DNA from: Macrostomum hystrix
Lineage: Eukaryota; Platyhelminthes; Macrostomidae
DNA: 64,000 nucleotides
Reading direction: 5' to 3'
NCBI GenBank assembly: GCA_950097015.1
Contig: CATNEN010000038.1
Span: forward strand, 6,880,001 to 6,944,000
How positions within the stretch are numbered: position 1 is the stretch's first letter; each line of letters starts with the position of its first letter. Below the pieces are notes generated by a model. It was not told the origin of the DNA. It did no database searches and was given only the letters and a program-made list of their open reading frames with translations. Of this stretch, positions 35,946 to 47,374 are shown piece after piece. A program made the translations under genes and the position numbers.

Positions 35946-36650
35946 GGTGGCTAGGGTGGGAGTGGGGTGGCTGGGTTGGGACAGGGGTGGCTATAGGGTG
36001 AGAGATGGGGGCTTGGCGGGGAGTGGGTGGCTGGGTTGGGACAGGGGTGGCTATAGGGTGAGAGATGGGGGCTTGGCGGGGAGTGGTTGGCTGGGTTGGG
36101 ACAGGGGTGGCTATAGGGTGAGAGATGGGGGCTTGGCGGGGAGTGGGTGGCTGGGTTGGGACAGGGGTGGCTATAGGGTGAGAGATGGGGGCTTGGCGGG
36201 GAGTGGGTGGCTGGGTTGGGACAGGGGTGGCTATAGGGTGAGAGATGGGGGCTTGGCGGGGAGTGGTTGGCTGGGTTGGGACAGGGGTGGCTATAGGGTG
36301 AGAGATGGGGGCTTGGCGGGGAGTGGTTGGCTGGGTTGGGACAGGGGTGGCTATAGGGTGAGAGATGGGGGCTTGGCGGGGAGTGGTTGGCTGGGTTGGG
36401 ACAGGGGTGGCTATAGGGTGAGAGATGGGGGCTTGGCGGGGAGTGGTTGGCTGGGTTGGGACAGGGGTGGCTATAGGGTGAGAGATGGGGGCTTGGCGGG
36501 GAGTGGGTGGCTGGGTTGGGACAGGGGTGGCTATAGGGTGAGAGATGGGGGCTTGGCGGGGAGTAGGTGGCTGGGTTGGGACAGGGGTGGCTATAGGGTG
36601 AGAGATGGGGGCTTGACAGGGATTGGGGTGGCTAGGTTGGGAGAGGGGTG
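35946..36650. repeat. G-rich minisatellite, 60-bp unit
   Basis: Eleven near-identical 60-bp units whose plus strand is strongly G-rich (GGCTGGGTTGGGACAGGGGT). Runs of three to five G at short spacing should favour G-quadruplexes. Since 60 is divisible by three, the plus strand stays open and would encode a 20-residue repeat (GWLGWDRGGYRVRDGGLAGS). No promoter, splice or domain evidence supports translation. Confidence 0.96.
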
Positions 36651-36948
36651 GGTGAGATGCATGGAGGAAAGAATAGAATGGAGTGCCAATCTGAGCCGGT
36701 TATTTTTGTTTCGCTCGATCTTCCTTATTAACATCCCGTTCCCCCCCGTTCCTTCCTATTGGCTCGTGACTGCCATAGACGAACTAGTTTTCTTCCCCCT
36801 CTGAAAGTAATATCCTTGCGTATTTAGAGCGTACATCAAAATATGCTTTTCAGAGTATTAGTTTCTAGTTTAGCTCAGCTAAGCTGAGCTGCCCTTCGCT
36901 GCCAGAATCGCATGCATTTTAGTTCCCTTAGTTTTATACTTTTCCGTC
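36651..36948. other. Unique spacer
   Basis: No gene recognised between the G-rich array and the transposase fragment. Confidence 0.4.
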
Positions 36949-37766
36949 ATGCCTAATGGTTCGCCGCCCGGTGCTGTCCTGTGCGAAAAACACTTGATAG
37001 CTCTGACATCGTCATCATGCAATTACAAGGGGCTCAGTCTCCTGGTAAGAGCCGAAAGCGACTCAGATCAAACTCTGTGCCCAAGCCGAGATTTCGAGCT
37101 GACAACCAGTTGGATGCTTCAACCTCAGAGGAGTCACATCATCCAATGACGAATCAGAATCGTAAGGAATCAATGGCAAGTCGGGTAGAGCAGAAGCTGA
37201 CTCAAAAGAATGTAAGTTTGCAAAAGCTGAAAAGCAAGCTGTGTCGCTCGCAGGCCAGCTCTATAGCTCTACGTATGTGCTATTCGCGGAAGTTAAAGCA
37301 CTATCGTAGGCAGCTGTCAAAAAATACTCTTCGACTGCATAGAGCTTTGGTTGAGCTTAAAAAGGTGAAGAAGCACTTAAAGTTATCCAGCGAGGCCACC
37401 GATCTCGTGCGGTCCTTTTTTACGGATAGTGGGATGCTTCTGCTGAAAGAGAGCACTAGAAATATTTGTGGCTCATTCTCGGAACCAATCAGAAAGTTTG
37501 CATCTCAATTGCATTACTGTTCGCCGAAGGCTTACTCTATCATCAGGCGGTTTATTAGACTACCCGCTCCATCAACCATGAGAAACTGGCTGAGTAACGA
37601 TGACGGAAATTTTTCTTCCCTTTGGCTGTCCCTTTTGCTATTTTCTTCACATATTGTTTTCGTTGTACGGAACGACTTTTGTATATACACTGTAAAATAT
37701 ACCGTATCTGCACCGTATTGTATCTGCAGCTCATTGACAGGATTTAGATTAAATCTTATGACTTGA
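36949..37766 (+). pseudogene. P-element-like (THAP) transposase fragment
   Basis: The frame from about 36981 contains a basic coiled-coil segment (LVELKKVKKHLK) followed by KFASQLHYCSPKAYSIIRRF and LPAPSTMRNWL. This is the pattern of the Tnp_P_element region of THAP9 and P-element transposases (FA..LHYYSPKAYEY.R, LP.P.TLRKW). In another frame just upstream, AVLCEKHLI looks like the end of a THAP zinc finger (CxxH at its C-terminus). The match stops soon after NWLSNDDG, so only about a third of a transposase is present, and the two pieces are out of frame without an evident intron. It is probably a decayed or truncated copy; undetected introns are the alternative. Confidence 0.55.
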
Positions 37767-37990
37767 CCTAATGACGCTACTTCCAGTAATATCTCTTTTC
37801 TCGGCAGTTTTTTTCAACGAAAGAGCCTCACGGTATTTGGTCTGTGATTCCATAATAATTCGTAACACGACTGCTTAGTATTATATTACATATTGCATAG
37901 TTTCTAGTGATTGAGTTTGTCCCGACTTTTCGGGTTATAAATAGAGATGTCTATGGCAAATTCGACAGCTTCTAGTTAGGTCGAAGTGCA
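37767..37990. other. Transposon flank, nothing recognised
   Basis: AT-rich, with no coding signal. Confidence 0.3.
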
Positions 37991-38063
37991 GTCCGGAAAA
38001 ATTGCCAACGAGGAGCGAAGCGAGCGAAGCGAGCGTAGCTCCTCGTTGGCAATTTTTTCGGAC
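37991..38063. repeat. Near-perfect palindrome, 26-bp arms
   Basis: The left arm 37991-38016 pairs with 38038-38063 at 25 of 26 positions (GTCCGRAAAAATTGCCAACG plus AGGAGC). The 21-nt loop is GAAGCGAGCG-repeated. It may be an element terminus or an extrusion hairpin near the transposase fragment. Confidence 0.9.
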
Positions 38064-38477
38064 AAACGAGACCGAGATAAGATGTCCCGGAGACTCCCCC
38101 AACGTAAAATCAACGTTTTAGAAAATAAAATTGATGCAGAATTAAAACCACTTGAGATGAAACCATGTGTGACCCCTCTATGGACGTAAAACATTTAGGG
38201 CTACAAGATGAGTGACGTGAAAGTTCCATAGCAACGCGTCTTGGTTGCCATGGCAACAAAAAAGTGACTTTTTTTAGACCCATCGAAATCTTGAATCTTA
38301 AAAAATAAGGATTCACAATATGGAGTCAAAAATTGATTGAACCCAACTTTTGGTTGGGTTTTTAGACCTTCAAGACACTGATTGGTTATTTTCCGCTAAA
38401 TGCTTACCTTGATAGGTAATTCTGTAAAAGTGTGTTTTTTAAGTGTCAAAAAATGCACATTTTTTTTAACTTTCAAC

Positions 38478-38525
38478 TGACGCAGCTCAAAGGTCGCGCG
38501 TCAGCGCGACCTTTGAGCTGCGTCA
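38478..38525. repeat. Perfect palindrome, 22-bp arms with 4-nt loop
   Basis: TGACGCAGCTCAAAGGTCGC plus GC at 38478-38499 is matched exactly by its reverse complement at 38504-38525, with loop GTCA. Confidence 0.95.
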
Positions 38526-39072
38526 TTCTAACGATGGCACCTGGGACTCTTACATGACGCACGACTTTAACCAAGATACTCACTTTAACTGTACATTCGC
38601 ACCTGTTAATTACATTCGAATATTCGACGGGTAGGTATTCGAACCGAAATAAAGGAAATTCAACCTTGTTGCGAGGCTCTAAAAAGTACATGAATGCGGT
38701 CATTTAGGTAAGATCTACATGTTTATAATACATTTTGAGCCGTTTCGTTCCACTGACTCTGAGCCATACACTGCTAAAGTCGATAAACGTGATTTAGGCT
38801 ATTTTTATGCATTTTTCATGATACAAATGTACAAAAAATAAGCAACGACGACATGCTAGGAAAATCAGACTTTTTAGGCAAGGTGCACAACTAAATTTCG
38901 CACAATATGTATATCTTGAAATTTCGTCTTAGTTTATTGAAGTCGCTGCCGGTACAGAAATGTACTTTAACGACGGTACGGGGGGCTTGCATATCGAACA
39001 TACTTTTTAGCCTGTAACTTTTGAACGGATTACCGGAGCGCGACGCACTTGGTGTCATTGAACTACATTTTA

Positions 39073-40133
39073 GATGTACTTTAATTTGAATGTATGTTCG
39101 CTGTCATTGCACGATGCGTTGTACACCTCAGGACAGGTCACGTGACTTGCTGGAAATGAAATAATGACTTTGTACCTATACTAAGGATAGGTGAAGCGTA
39201 AGAATGAGCCAAAATTTGTACTTATTAGAAACATCTAGATGACTACTGTCAGAAAAAATGATATTCACGTCTGTCAGTTGCAAAATTTTGTTATAATTGA
39301 CTTTTAAAATCGAAAAACGTGATTTTGTGCAAAAACAACCCATATGAGCACACATAGGGTGAAAAATTTATTGATTTTCGCTATGAGGTTCTTAGCTTCC
39401 AAGAGCACTATTGTGCCCAGTAAACACGTACAGATGACTGCTATCTTCGTTAGTGTGCGAAAATTCGTATTTTTACGCTAATAACATTTACCGAATTACG
39501 AGGTTCCGGTGTTATGCGTTTTTTTGCTATATTTCACGCTGCCATTTATTAACGATGCTACGCCAGGCCTTCAGTGTGGTGTCAATAGTTAGCATTTAAA
39601 AAGTGCTTTAATTTGAGTGTATGTTCGCTGGCATTGCACGATGCGTTGTACACCTCAGGCCAGGTCACGTGACTTGCTGGAAATGAAATAATGACTTTGT
39701 ACCTATACTAAGGATAGGTGAAGCATAAGAATGACCCATATTAGTACTTATTAGAAACATCTAGATGACTACTCTCAGAAAAAGTGACATTCACGTCTGT
39801 CAGTTGCAAAAAAAATTTTTAATTGACTCTCAAAATCGGAAAACGTGATTTTGTGCAAAAACAACCCATTTGAGCACTACATAGGGCGGAAAATATATTA
39901 ATTTTCGCTATGAGGTTCTTAGCTTCCAAGAGCACTATTGTGCCCAGTAAACACGTACAGATGACTGCCATCTTCGTTAGTGTGCGAAAATTCGTATTTT
40001 GACGCTATTAACATTTTACCGAATTACGAGGTTCCGGTACTATGCGTTTTTTGCTATATTTCACGCTGCCATTTATTAACGATGCTATGCCAGGCCTTCA
40101 GTGTGGTGTCAATAAATAGCATTTAGCAAGTGC
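39073..40133. repeat. Direct tandem duplication, about 527-bp period
   Basis: Copy 1 (39073-39599) and copy 2 (39600-40133) share long stretches with scattered substitutions, including GCACGATGCGTTGTACACCT, GTCACGTGACTTGCTGGAAA and GCCAGGCCTTCAGTGTGGTG. A partial third start (AAGTGCTTTAAGATGA) follows. No coding content; probably part of a transposon or satellite. Confidence 0.9.
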
Positions 40134-41679
40134 TTTAAGATGACATCATGCGCATTGCGTTGCGTAAAAGTGTGGGTCCACAGTTTCGTAACAAGTTAAA
40201 ATGACCTGATTTCGCAAAAATCTTTAAAAGAAAAAATACCAAATAGATAACTAAAAAGCCTTTTGAAACTGAATAAAAAATGCATATAAAAGTGCTATTT
40301 TGTAACGTAAAAAGTCTTGCGTCCTGCAAAAATCTTCTATGGTGACTTTTTGGAGCCGTGAAGTGTAAAAACGTGCGCATTTTTAAAGCTGCTGAACTTA
40401 CTTTTTGAGGTATATTTTGAAAATAAGCATTTTATAAATTGTATAACAAAATTTAATTGAAGAAAGAAATAAGTTGCTTCAAAATCTGAATTAAAATAAT
40501 TTTTAAATAATCAAATTGTACATTTCAGTCGTTCTGTTTCATATGGTTTCTACACGAAAATAAAATTCAAATCGACTATGTTAACATAGCATTCGAAATT
40601 TTTGTCGTACGGCAAATTTGACATAAAAATTTCAAAGCAACTTAACCAAGCAATCACTATCTAAATCTGAATTTTTTTCAAGCCTTTAATCTGTAGCTAT
40701 TATATTCGCTTTTTACTCTATATATTAGTATCCTACTACCTTATAAATACTTGTTTTACAATATATTGTGTTGTAGGGCTATTTACTAAAATCTCACAGC
40801 CGTCACCAGTTGTCGTAAAGCCCTTCTCTTTATTTTTATTCTTTATAAATTACTTATATTTATCCACTGCAAAAATGCTTATTTAAATGTCAACTTTCGT
40901 TATGTTTTAAAAATTTCCCTATTTATAGGGAAGTATAACACTTTAATATAAATTCAATTACTGTGGTAGCAAATCATAAGTGCCCGAGTGGTAAGACACT
41001 TTTACTTTTAACTGTATAGAATTATTCTTTTAATACTTATTGATCACACCCAGTCTTTAAAGGCTCCAACTGATTGGAGGGTACCAGACAAACACAACAT
41101 ATTTATTTCTATCCAAAACTGGCCTTTTGCTATCGTCTCGATAATAAACTGCCCTCCAATACGTTTTATGTATTCCCATTGTTATTTCCTCTTTATAACA
41201 ATTTTTATTCAAAGAACACATGCATTCAGCAAATCTTATTCTTGAACTTGGGTTAAGCTCCCAAAAGTTAGTTTTTCTCCCTACAGCGCGCATATATTTA
41301 TAGCAAAAATTGGGGGTGGGTGTGCATATTTAAACAAAAATTAAAGTGTAGTTAAACAATGGTGAACAACGGTAAAAATATATATTAAATTGGAAATCAG
41401 AATGATAAAATTCCTAGCCAAGTTTTCTAAGAAAGCCATAATAAGTGCTACTAATTATTAGTACTTACTCCAGTAGAAGAAATATCTGTCCTGACTCCTG
41501 ACCATTAATTAAACAAACCCGGTAGTTAGTCCTCGCCGGTCGTCTACGCCGGTTCGTCATATTGCACGACGGTTAGCAACACGCATATAAATAGCATTCG
41601 ATTCGAGAAATATTCGAACAATCGACAGTTTCGGAATCGCCATCGAATGACCGCACAGCAAGTTCTGCTGGAGATAGGC
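40134..41679. other. Intergenic, AT-rich
   Basis: No supported gene. Short chance frames only. Confidence 0.4.
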
Positions 41680-42245
41680 CTAAGCAAAGCTAGGAAATGG
41701 TAGCGTAGTATGCATAGCTAGAACATCGGTAGACACTGGCATCAGCCATTCTTTTGCATCGCTGTAAGCGAGAAAACATCCAAAGCCGAGACCAACCAGT
41801 CGTACTAAGTTTGTCTTCGGCTCTTGACTCGGTTGATCAGGAGACCAGAGCAGATTCAGATTGTTGCAAGTAAGTCCCATCAAATACACGGACTCTTTGT
41901 TCATCACGACCAGTCGGCGACTGACCACTGCGATGTCGACAACATTTTCTACTGGAATCTGAGAGCGCTCTTGAACTTCCAATGTCTCCGAAGACAGGCA
42001 CAAAAGTTTTGAGTTGCTACCGAGAACGAATATTTTGCTGGCACAGCCCATTACTCACAAAGGGTGCTCAAATTGGAGTAAGCACACAGTGTGGAGCACT
42101 GAGCCAGCCAAATCTGTCACCACTAGGTTTGAATCAAAAAACAACAAATAGAACTGCTGTTGTTTGTCGCTACAGTAACAAGACATCAGGTCAGATAGGT
42201 GTGACACTTCCCATTTGGCGATGTGGAGAGGCTCTCCGCTTGTAA
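41680..42245 (-). pseudogene. Propeller-like protein fragment with an in-frame stop
   Basis: On the minus strand one frame gives about 60 residues (EVSHLSDLMSCYCSDKQQQF, YLLFFDSNLVVTDLAGSVLH), then a TGA inside TTTGTGAGTAATG. In the same frame it continues with 123 residues from ATGGGC (ASKIFVLGSNSKLLCLSSET, SRRLVVMNKESVYLMGL). Repeated hydrophobic strands ending in short polar turns resemble beta-propeller blades, but I cannot name the family. Conservation of frame across the stop suggests one coding unit broken by a nonsense change. Alternatives are an exon boundary, since GTGAGT overlaps the stop, or two separate exons. No complete gene model can be built. Confidence 0.4.
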
Positions 42246-42620
42246 ATATATAAATATTTGTAGAAATTGATTTATTAGGCCTAGTCTAAATGTGCGCTAA
42301 TTAGACAATAAAAACAATTGAAGTATGTAGCTAAATATTTTGAAAAGCCTACTCCTAACATTTACCAAACTAGTGTTTAGCATTAAGAAAGTATATTTGC
42401 CTGTTTAAATTGCACTTTTTGTTGTTGTGATTTGGAATCACATTAACAACAATTATAACACAGCTGTTTTAATAACAAAATGAATAATAAATAATACACA
42501 AATGAAGAAAAAAATTTAAACAATCCATTTTAGATTTAAAACTATAAATGATTATAATGTTAAAGTTAGAAGCATTATATTTCTATAGGGCCTATGCTTT
42601 GTTTTTATAATAATAATTGT
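42246..42620. other. AT-rich spacer
   Basis: Nothing recognised. Confidence 0.4.
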
Positions 42621-43440
42621 TGTACTCGCGACTTCCCGGAGGGACGCCCCTAGGAGGGTCAGAGTACGCGGGCCCGTGCTGGCCTGCGTCAGGGCGCGAG
42701 TGTCCGCACGGGACCCTAAGTCTGGGGCATCAGGACGCACCCAAGTGGCCGGCACACGCGTCGGGACACTGTGATGTTGATCACCCTTCAGTGGGGCGTC
42801 AGGGCGCACAAGCTGGCGTCTGAGTACAGCAGGCGTACAGTACAGGGTGACCCCTGGCTGGCAACCTGGTCTAGTCCCCCTCCTTAGTCGGCGTCAGGAC
42901 ACATGGACGGTTCCCACTACAGCCCCCGAAATGAAGGAGACAAGGCAGCGACTTACTTTTGGTTCACTTGCACTCGTGCGTGTAGTCAACTTCGTGCAGC
43001 GGACTTCTGATTGCGGCTGGCAGACCGGGTGGTCGATATTTATTAGTTATTATTTGTGCGTGGGGGACGGGTTATGGAAACAGTAGTCAGGCGTTGTAGA
43101 GCGTGAACACGCGCACGGGGCAGCCACCCGCCCCCGGCCGCGCCTTTATAGGACACGGCTCACCAAGGGCCGGGGCCCCCCCCGCCCCACCCCCACCCAC
43201 CACCCCGGCCCAGCCACCCACCGGCCAATCACGGCGCAGCTGGGGGAGGGGCAGCCTGGGGCGAGGACCAAAAAGGGCGGCCCAGCCAACCAGCGCGCAG
43301 CCAACACAATGGCGGCTAAGCGGCTTACACCACTGAGCCTTTAACGCCAAAACAACAATGCCAAAAACAACTGCGAGTGCACTTGTTGCGCGGGGGGGCG
43401 AGTGCACTTGAGCAGTGCAAGCGCACGTGCACAACATAAT
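42621..43440. promoter_or_regulatory. GC-rich, CpG-rich island (possible promoter or element end)
   Basis: Sharp GC-rich block inside AT-rich DNA. The left half has loose repeats of GGCGTCAGGGCGCAC-type wording. The right half has inverted CCAAT-like motifs (GGCCAATCACGGCG), a GCGCCTTTATAGGAC TATA-like site and AATGGCGGC. It could drive a transcript in either direction or be an LTR-like end, but no linked gene is visible. Open frames through it reflect composition. Confidence 0.4.
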
Positions 43441-45238
43441 ATAGACAATATGATATTTAAGCCTAACTATCTTTGTTTGTTCCTTTTTAAACAGCTATAG
43501 CAGTGTAATATGACAATATAATATGGTGCCTAGAAAATGTAGTGTCCTAGTTGTGCCACTATCAGTAGGCCTAGGCCTATTTGATATCATTGGATGAGAT
43601 GCCTAAGCAACAAGATAAGCAAAGGCAAATTAGCAGATTTGTTATTGACAAAGTTAATAGTACTAGGTGTACAGGTGGATAGTAGCATGGCCAATATAGC
43701 ATTGGGGCCTAGTCAGTAAAATTAGTAAAATTTTACACCACTTCACACCTCTTCAGATGCAATGCCAGGCCTACGGAGATCACGTTAGAAAACCTCTGGA
43801 CTGATCCTGTTAAGGCCGCCACCTTCCTGAGACTACCGACGAGCGAGGTAGAGTGTGAGCGTCCCGAACTAGCCTAAAGGAAGGCTACAACATACAACAC
43901 ATTGCTAATCCGGGCTGCATCTCGCTGCTTTTATATATTTTTTGTTAATTAAAAGTAAAGTACTTGTCTTCGTTCCTCGAACCCAGTTTCTGTTTAAGGC
44001 AGTGTTTTCACAGTGTACTCTTTGAGCACTCTTAAGTACTCGTACTCTGGTACTCTTTAAGGGCGTAGCAATAGAGTACTCTGGTATTCATTTAAAGTGC
44101 GTACTTTGAAGTGGGCGAGTACTTTTTAAAGTGCAACGCATTTCAGTCTGTCATCATCAATCCTAATTTTGTACTATATGAAAGTGTCAATAATCGCTGG
44201 TACATTAGTACATTCTCGCAACGTAAAATTAGTAGATTTATTATATGCATTTTAAAGATACGTTGCTTAGTAAATAACAGATATGTTATCAGTCCCATTA
44301 ATTATACCCTACGTACAGAAGTAACACAACATAATATATATGGTAACGTGGCTTGATGGCACTGCTAATGTGTGTGTCTGCCCATTCGTGTTGTTGCATG
44401 TACAAAACAAGTGCTGTTTGGATAAATCTTTCCTTTAATTATGTTTTACGTTTTTTGACAGATGGGCATAGATAGATAGGTAGATAGATCTCATACTGTC
44501 TCTCTCACTCTCCGATTCTCCGCGCTCCCTCCCGCTGTTTTAATTTTGTTTATTTTGTTCCCTAATAAAAACATAAATTCACCCTCTCCCTCCATATGTG
44601 GGTCCCACATTCGGCTGTCAGTCAGTCAAGGAGATATTAGCGCTCATCAAGATTTTGATACAGGAGTCAATGATGCAGTAGTCTGCTCTATTAAAGTGCT
44701 TCAGTGAGTATCCTCAGTACAAAGGCCGCTAAGTTTTGGAATATTTATTAAGTTTTTTGTTCATTTTATTGGGTGACATGATCAGAAGTAAAAAATAATT
44801 TCGAAATATTGAGCAATTAATGCACTTCGACCTGCTAAGGTGGCACACCTTCAATCTAGTTACGGTACTATGCATATTATGAGACCTAAACTGCTCTAAA
44901 ACGCATGGAAAGGAAAAATACAATAATAGAATTATTGCACATGCAACACTCGACCATCCAACAATTGTCTTTTTTTCTCACTCTGCAATAGTCTAAACAG
45001 ATCGAATTAGCCTAGTGTACATCTCTCGCCGTAGAGAAATGTTTTAAAACCATTTCTACCCTTTGCTGTCTTTTTCTTACCCAACTCCAAAGGGCAGCAA
45101 TTGCACTTGGTTAACTGCACTCTTAAACAGTTTGTATAGAGAAGGCAGGCAGCCAGGTCTGGTGCCAGGACTATTGCGCGCTGCAATTCAATTATTAGTT
45201 GAAGTCAGCAGCTGCACTCAACAAACAGCCGTCGGATC
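43441..45238. other. Intergenic upstream of the divergent calmodulin-like gene
   Basis: AT-rich. GTACTCT motifs repeat at 44010-44115 and a GATA microsatellite lies at about 44465-44490. No gene is supported. Confidence 0.4.
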
Positions 45239-45980
45239 ATGTCTGCGGCGGAGCACCTCACCGAGGAAGAGCTGGCTCTGTACAAGGCCACCTTCGGCAT
45301 CTTCGACAGAGACAACGACGGCTCCATCACAGCCGACGAGTTGGGCTCCGTGATGCGCTCTCTTGGCCAGCAACCGTCCGATGCCGAGATCAAGGTTGGC
45401 CTCTGATTACAGGGATTCAGGGTTTAGGGACACCAGATGCAGGGTTTAGGGACGGAAGATGCAGGGATTTAGGGACACCAGATGCAGGGATTTAGGGGTG
45501 GAAGATGCAGTGATTTAGGGACGGAAGATGCAGGGATTTAGCGGTGGAAGATGCAGGATTTTGGGACACAAGATGCAGGGATTTAGGGACACAAGATGCA
45601 GGGATTCAGGGACACAAGATGCAGGGATGTAGGAACATTGCGTCACACCTGCATCGCAGGAGATGATCAACGAGGTGGACGAAGACGGCAATGGCAGTGT
45701 GGACCTGTCGGAGTTCCTGACGCTGATGCTGCGCAAGACCAGCGAAGCCGATGCCGAGGAAGAGATCAGAGAGACATTTTCAGTGTTCGACCGCGACAAG
45801 GACGGCATGCTGTCGGCCAGCGAACTGCGTCAAGTGATGGCCTGCTTGGGCGACGAGGTGACGCTGGCCGAGGCCGAGGAGATGCTGCGAGCGGCCAAGG
45901 AGGCATCGAGCTCCGAGCCGCTACTCATCAGCTTCGAAGAGTTTCGAGACCTGGCCCTCGACAAGAAGCCGTCGAAATGA
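45239..45980 (+). CDS. Divergent calmodulin-like EF-hand protein
   Basis: Exon 1 (45239-45394, 52 codons, ends GATCAAG|GTTGGC) and exon 2 (45660-45980, after ATCGCAG) join in phase 0 at the same site as the calmodulin intron. The product has 158 residues. Loops 1-3 are usable: DRDNDGSITADE, DEDGNGSVDLSE and DRDKDGMLSASE. The fourth is replaced by a longer Ser-rich stretch without Ca2+ ligands (AAKEASSSEPLLISFEEF). It is a calmodulin paralogue or calmodulin-like light chain, likely binding three Ca2+ at most. The shared intron position supports descent from the same ancestral gene as 34106-34845. Confidence 0.9.
45412..45630. repeat. Intronic minisatellite, 23-bp unit
   Basis: About nine copies of AGATGCAGGGATTTAGGGACACA fill the single intron of the calmodulin-like gene. 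Confidence 0.9.
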
Positions 45981-46072
45981 ACATGCTTAATTAATGCTAC
46001 TTTGATGTAAAACAGACTCATAGCTTGTGGTCTGCAGATATGATTGCAAGGGTAAATTACTGTATCCGCTGT

Positions 46073-46078
46073 AATAAA
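46073..46078 (+). other. Poly(A) signal
   Basis: AATAAA 93 bp after the stop at 45980. Confidence 0.6.
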
Positions 46079-46163
46079 CTTCCATTAATCTATTCGGCCA
46101 TTACTCTTAAAACGCTTTAAACTTTTGAGCAATCATTTTTCTGGCGAATAAGTTCAGGGTACC

Positions 46164-46832
46164 TGAAAAACTGAGGAGACTGAATGTTTCAACCTGAGGT
46201 TCTGAGTAGACTGAATGTTTCAACCTGAGGCTCTGAGTAGACTGAATATTTCAACCTGAGTCTCTGAGTAGACTGACTATTTCAACCTGAGATTCTGAGT
46301 AAACTGAATATTTCAACCTGAGTCTCTGAGTAGACTATTTCAACCTGAGATTCTGAGTAGACTGAATGTTTCAACCTGAGATTCTGAGTAGACTGAATGT
46401 TTCAACCTGAGTCTCTGAGTAGACTGAATATTTCAACCTGAGATTCTGAGTAGACTGAATGTTTCAACCTGAGGCTCTGAGTAGACTGAATAGTTCAACC
46501 TGAGGCTCTGAGGAGACTGAATGTTTCAACCTGAGGCTCTGAGTAGACTGAATAGTTCAACCTGAGGCTCTGAGGAGACTAAAAATTTTTAACCTGAGAT
46601 TCTGAGTAGACTGAATATTTCAACCTGAGTCTCTGAGTAGACTGAATGTTTCAACCTGAGATTCTGAGTAGACTGAATGTTTCAACCTGAGGCTCTGAGT
46701 AGACTGAATATTTCAACCTGAGGTTCTGAGGAGACTGAATATTTTAACCTGAGGCTCTGAGTAGACTGAATATTTCAACCTGAGGTTCTGAGGAGACTGA
46801 ATATTTTAACCTGAGGCTCTGAGTAGACTTAA
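46164..46832. repeat. Minisatellite, 31-bp unit
   Basis: About 21 copies of CTGAGTAGACTGAATGTTTC plus AACCTGAGATT, with two main variants (GGCT or GATT before CTGAG). Confidence 0.95.
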
Positions 46833-47374
46833 GATCCCAATCAGGTCGGAAAGCCGAGGACTTTAGTGAAATATAAAAATTAAATTTTGTTTAAAAAACA
46901 AACGAAGAGTGAAAGGGACTCAAAATGTCAAAAGGCAGTTATTAGTCCAAACAATCGGACAATTGTAGAAGGCTGGCCTAAAGAAAATGCCATGTTCAGA
47001 GCTGATGATTGTGATTACCGACTAAAACAAAGAGGCAGTTACAAAGCACACAAACAAAGCGAGTAGTAAGAAAAAACTAAGAAAAGTCACTCTGATTTTT
47101 TATTATCTAAAATTGAACGCAGCTACCGGGCCGCAAAGTTTGATTGACAAACCAACTAATGAGCGCATAGACTGTGACTCATCTCAGGTGTGGGACGGCT
47201 AAAGTATAAAAAATGTTAATGAAATACGCGAATAACGGGCAAAGCGCTGAGTGAGTTAAACTAGCTACTGTAAACTGCCAGCGGAGTAAAAATATATTAT
47301 TGAGAAAAATACAATTAATAAAACACTTCCGATTAGGCTCATTAAAAGCAGTGCCTGTTTCATGAGAATTAGTG
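46833..47374. other. Unique spacer
   Basis: AT-rich, no gene seen. Confidence 0.45.

Noticed and set aside
35947-36804. 285-residue glycine/tryptophan repeat protein
   Set aside because: The frame exists only because the repeat unit is 60 bp without stops. There is no promoter, domain or splice support.
43087-43437. 116-residue minus-strand frame
   Set aside because: It is in a very GC-rich block where stops are rare, and its composition is low-complexity Gly/Pro/Ala.
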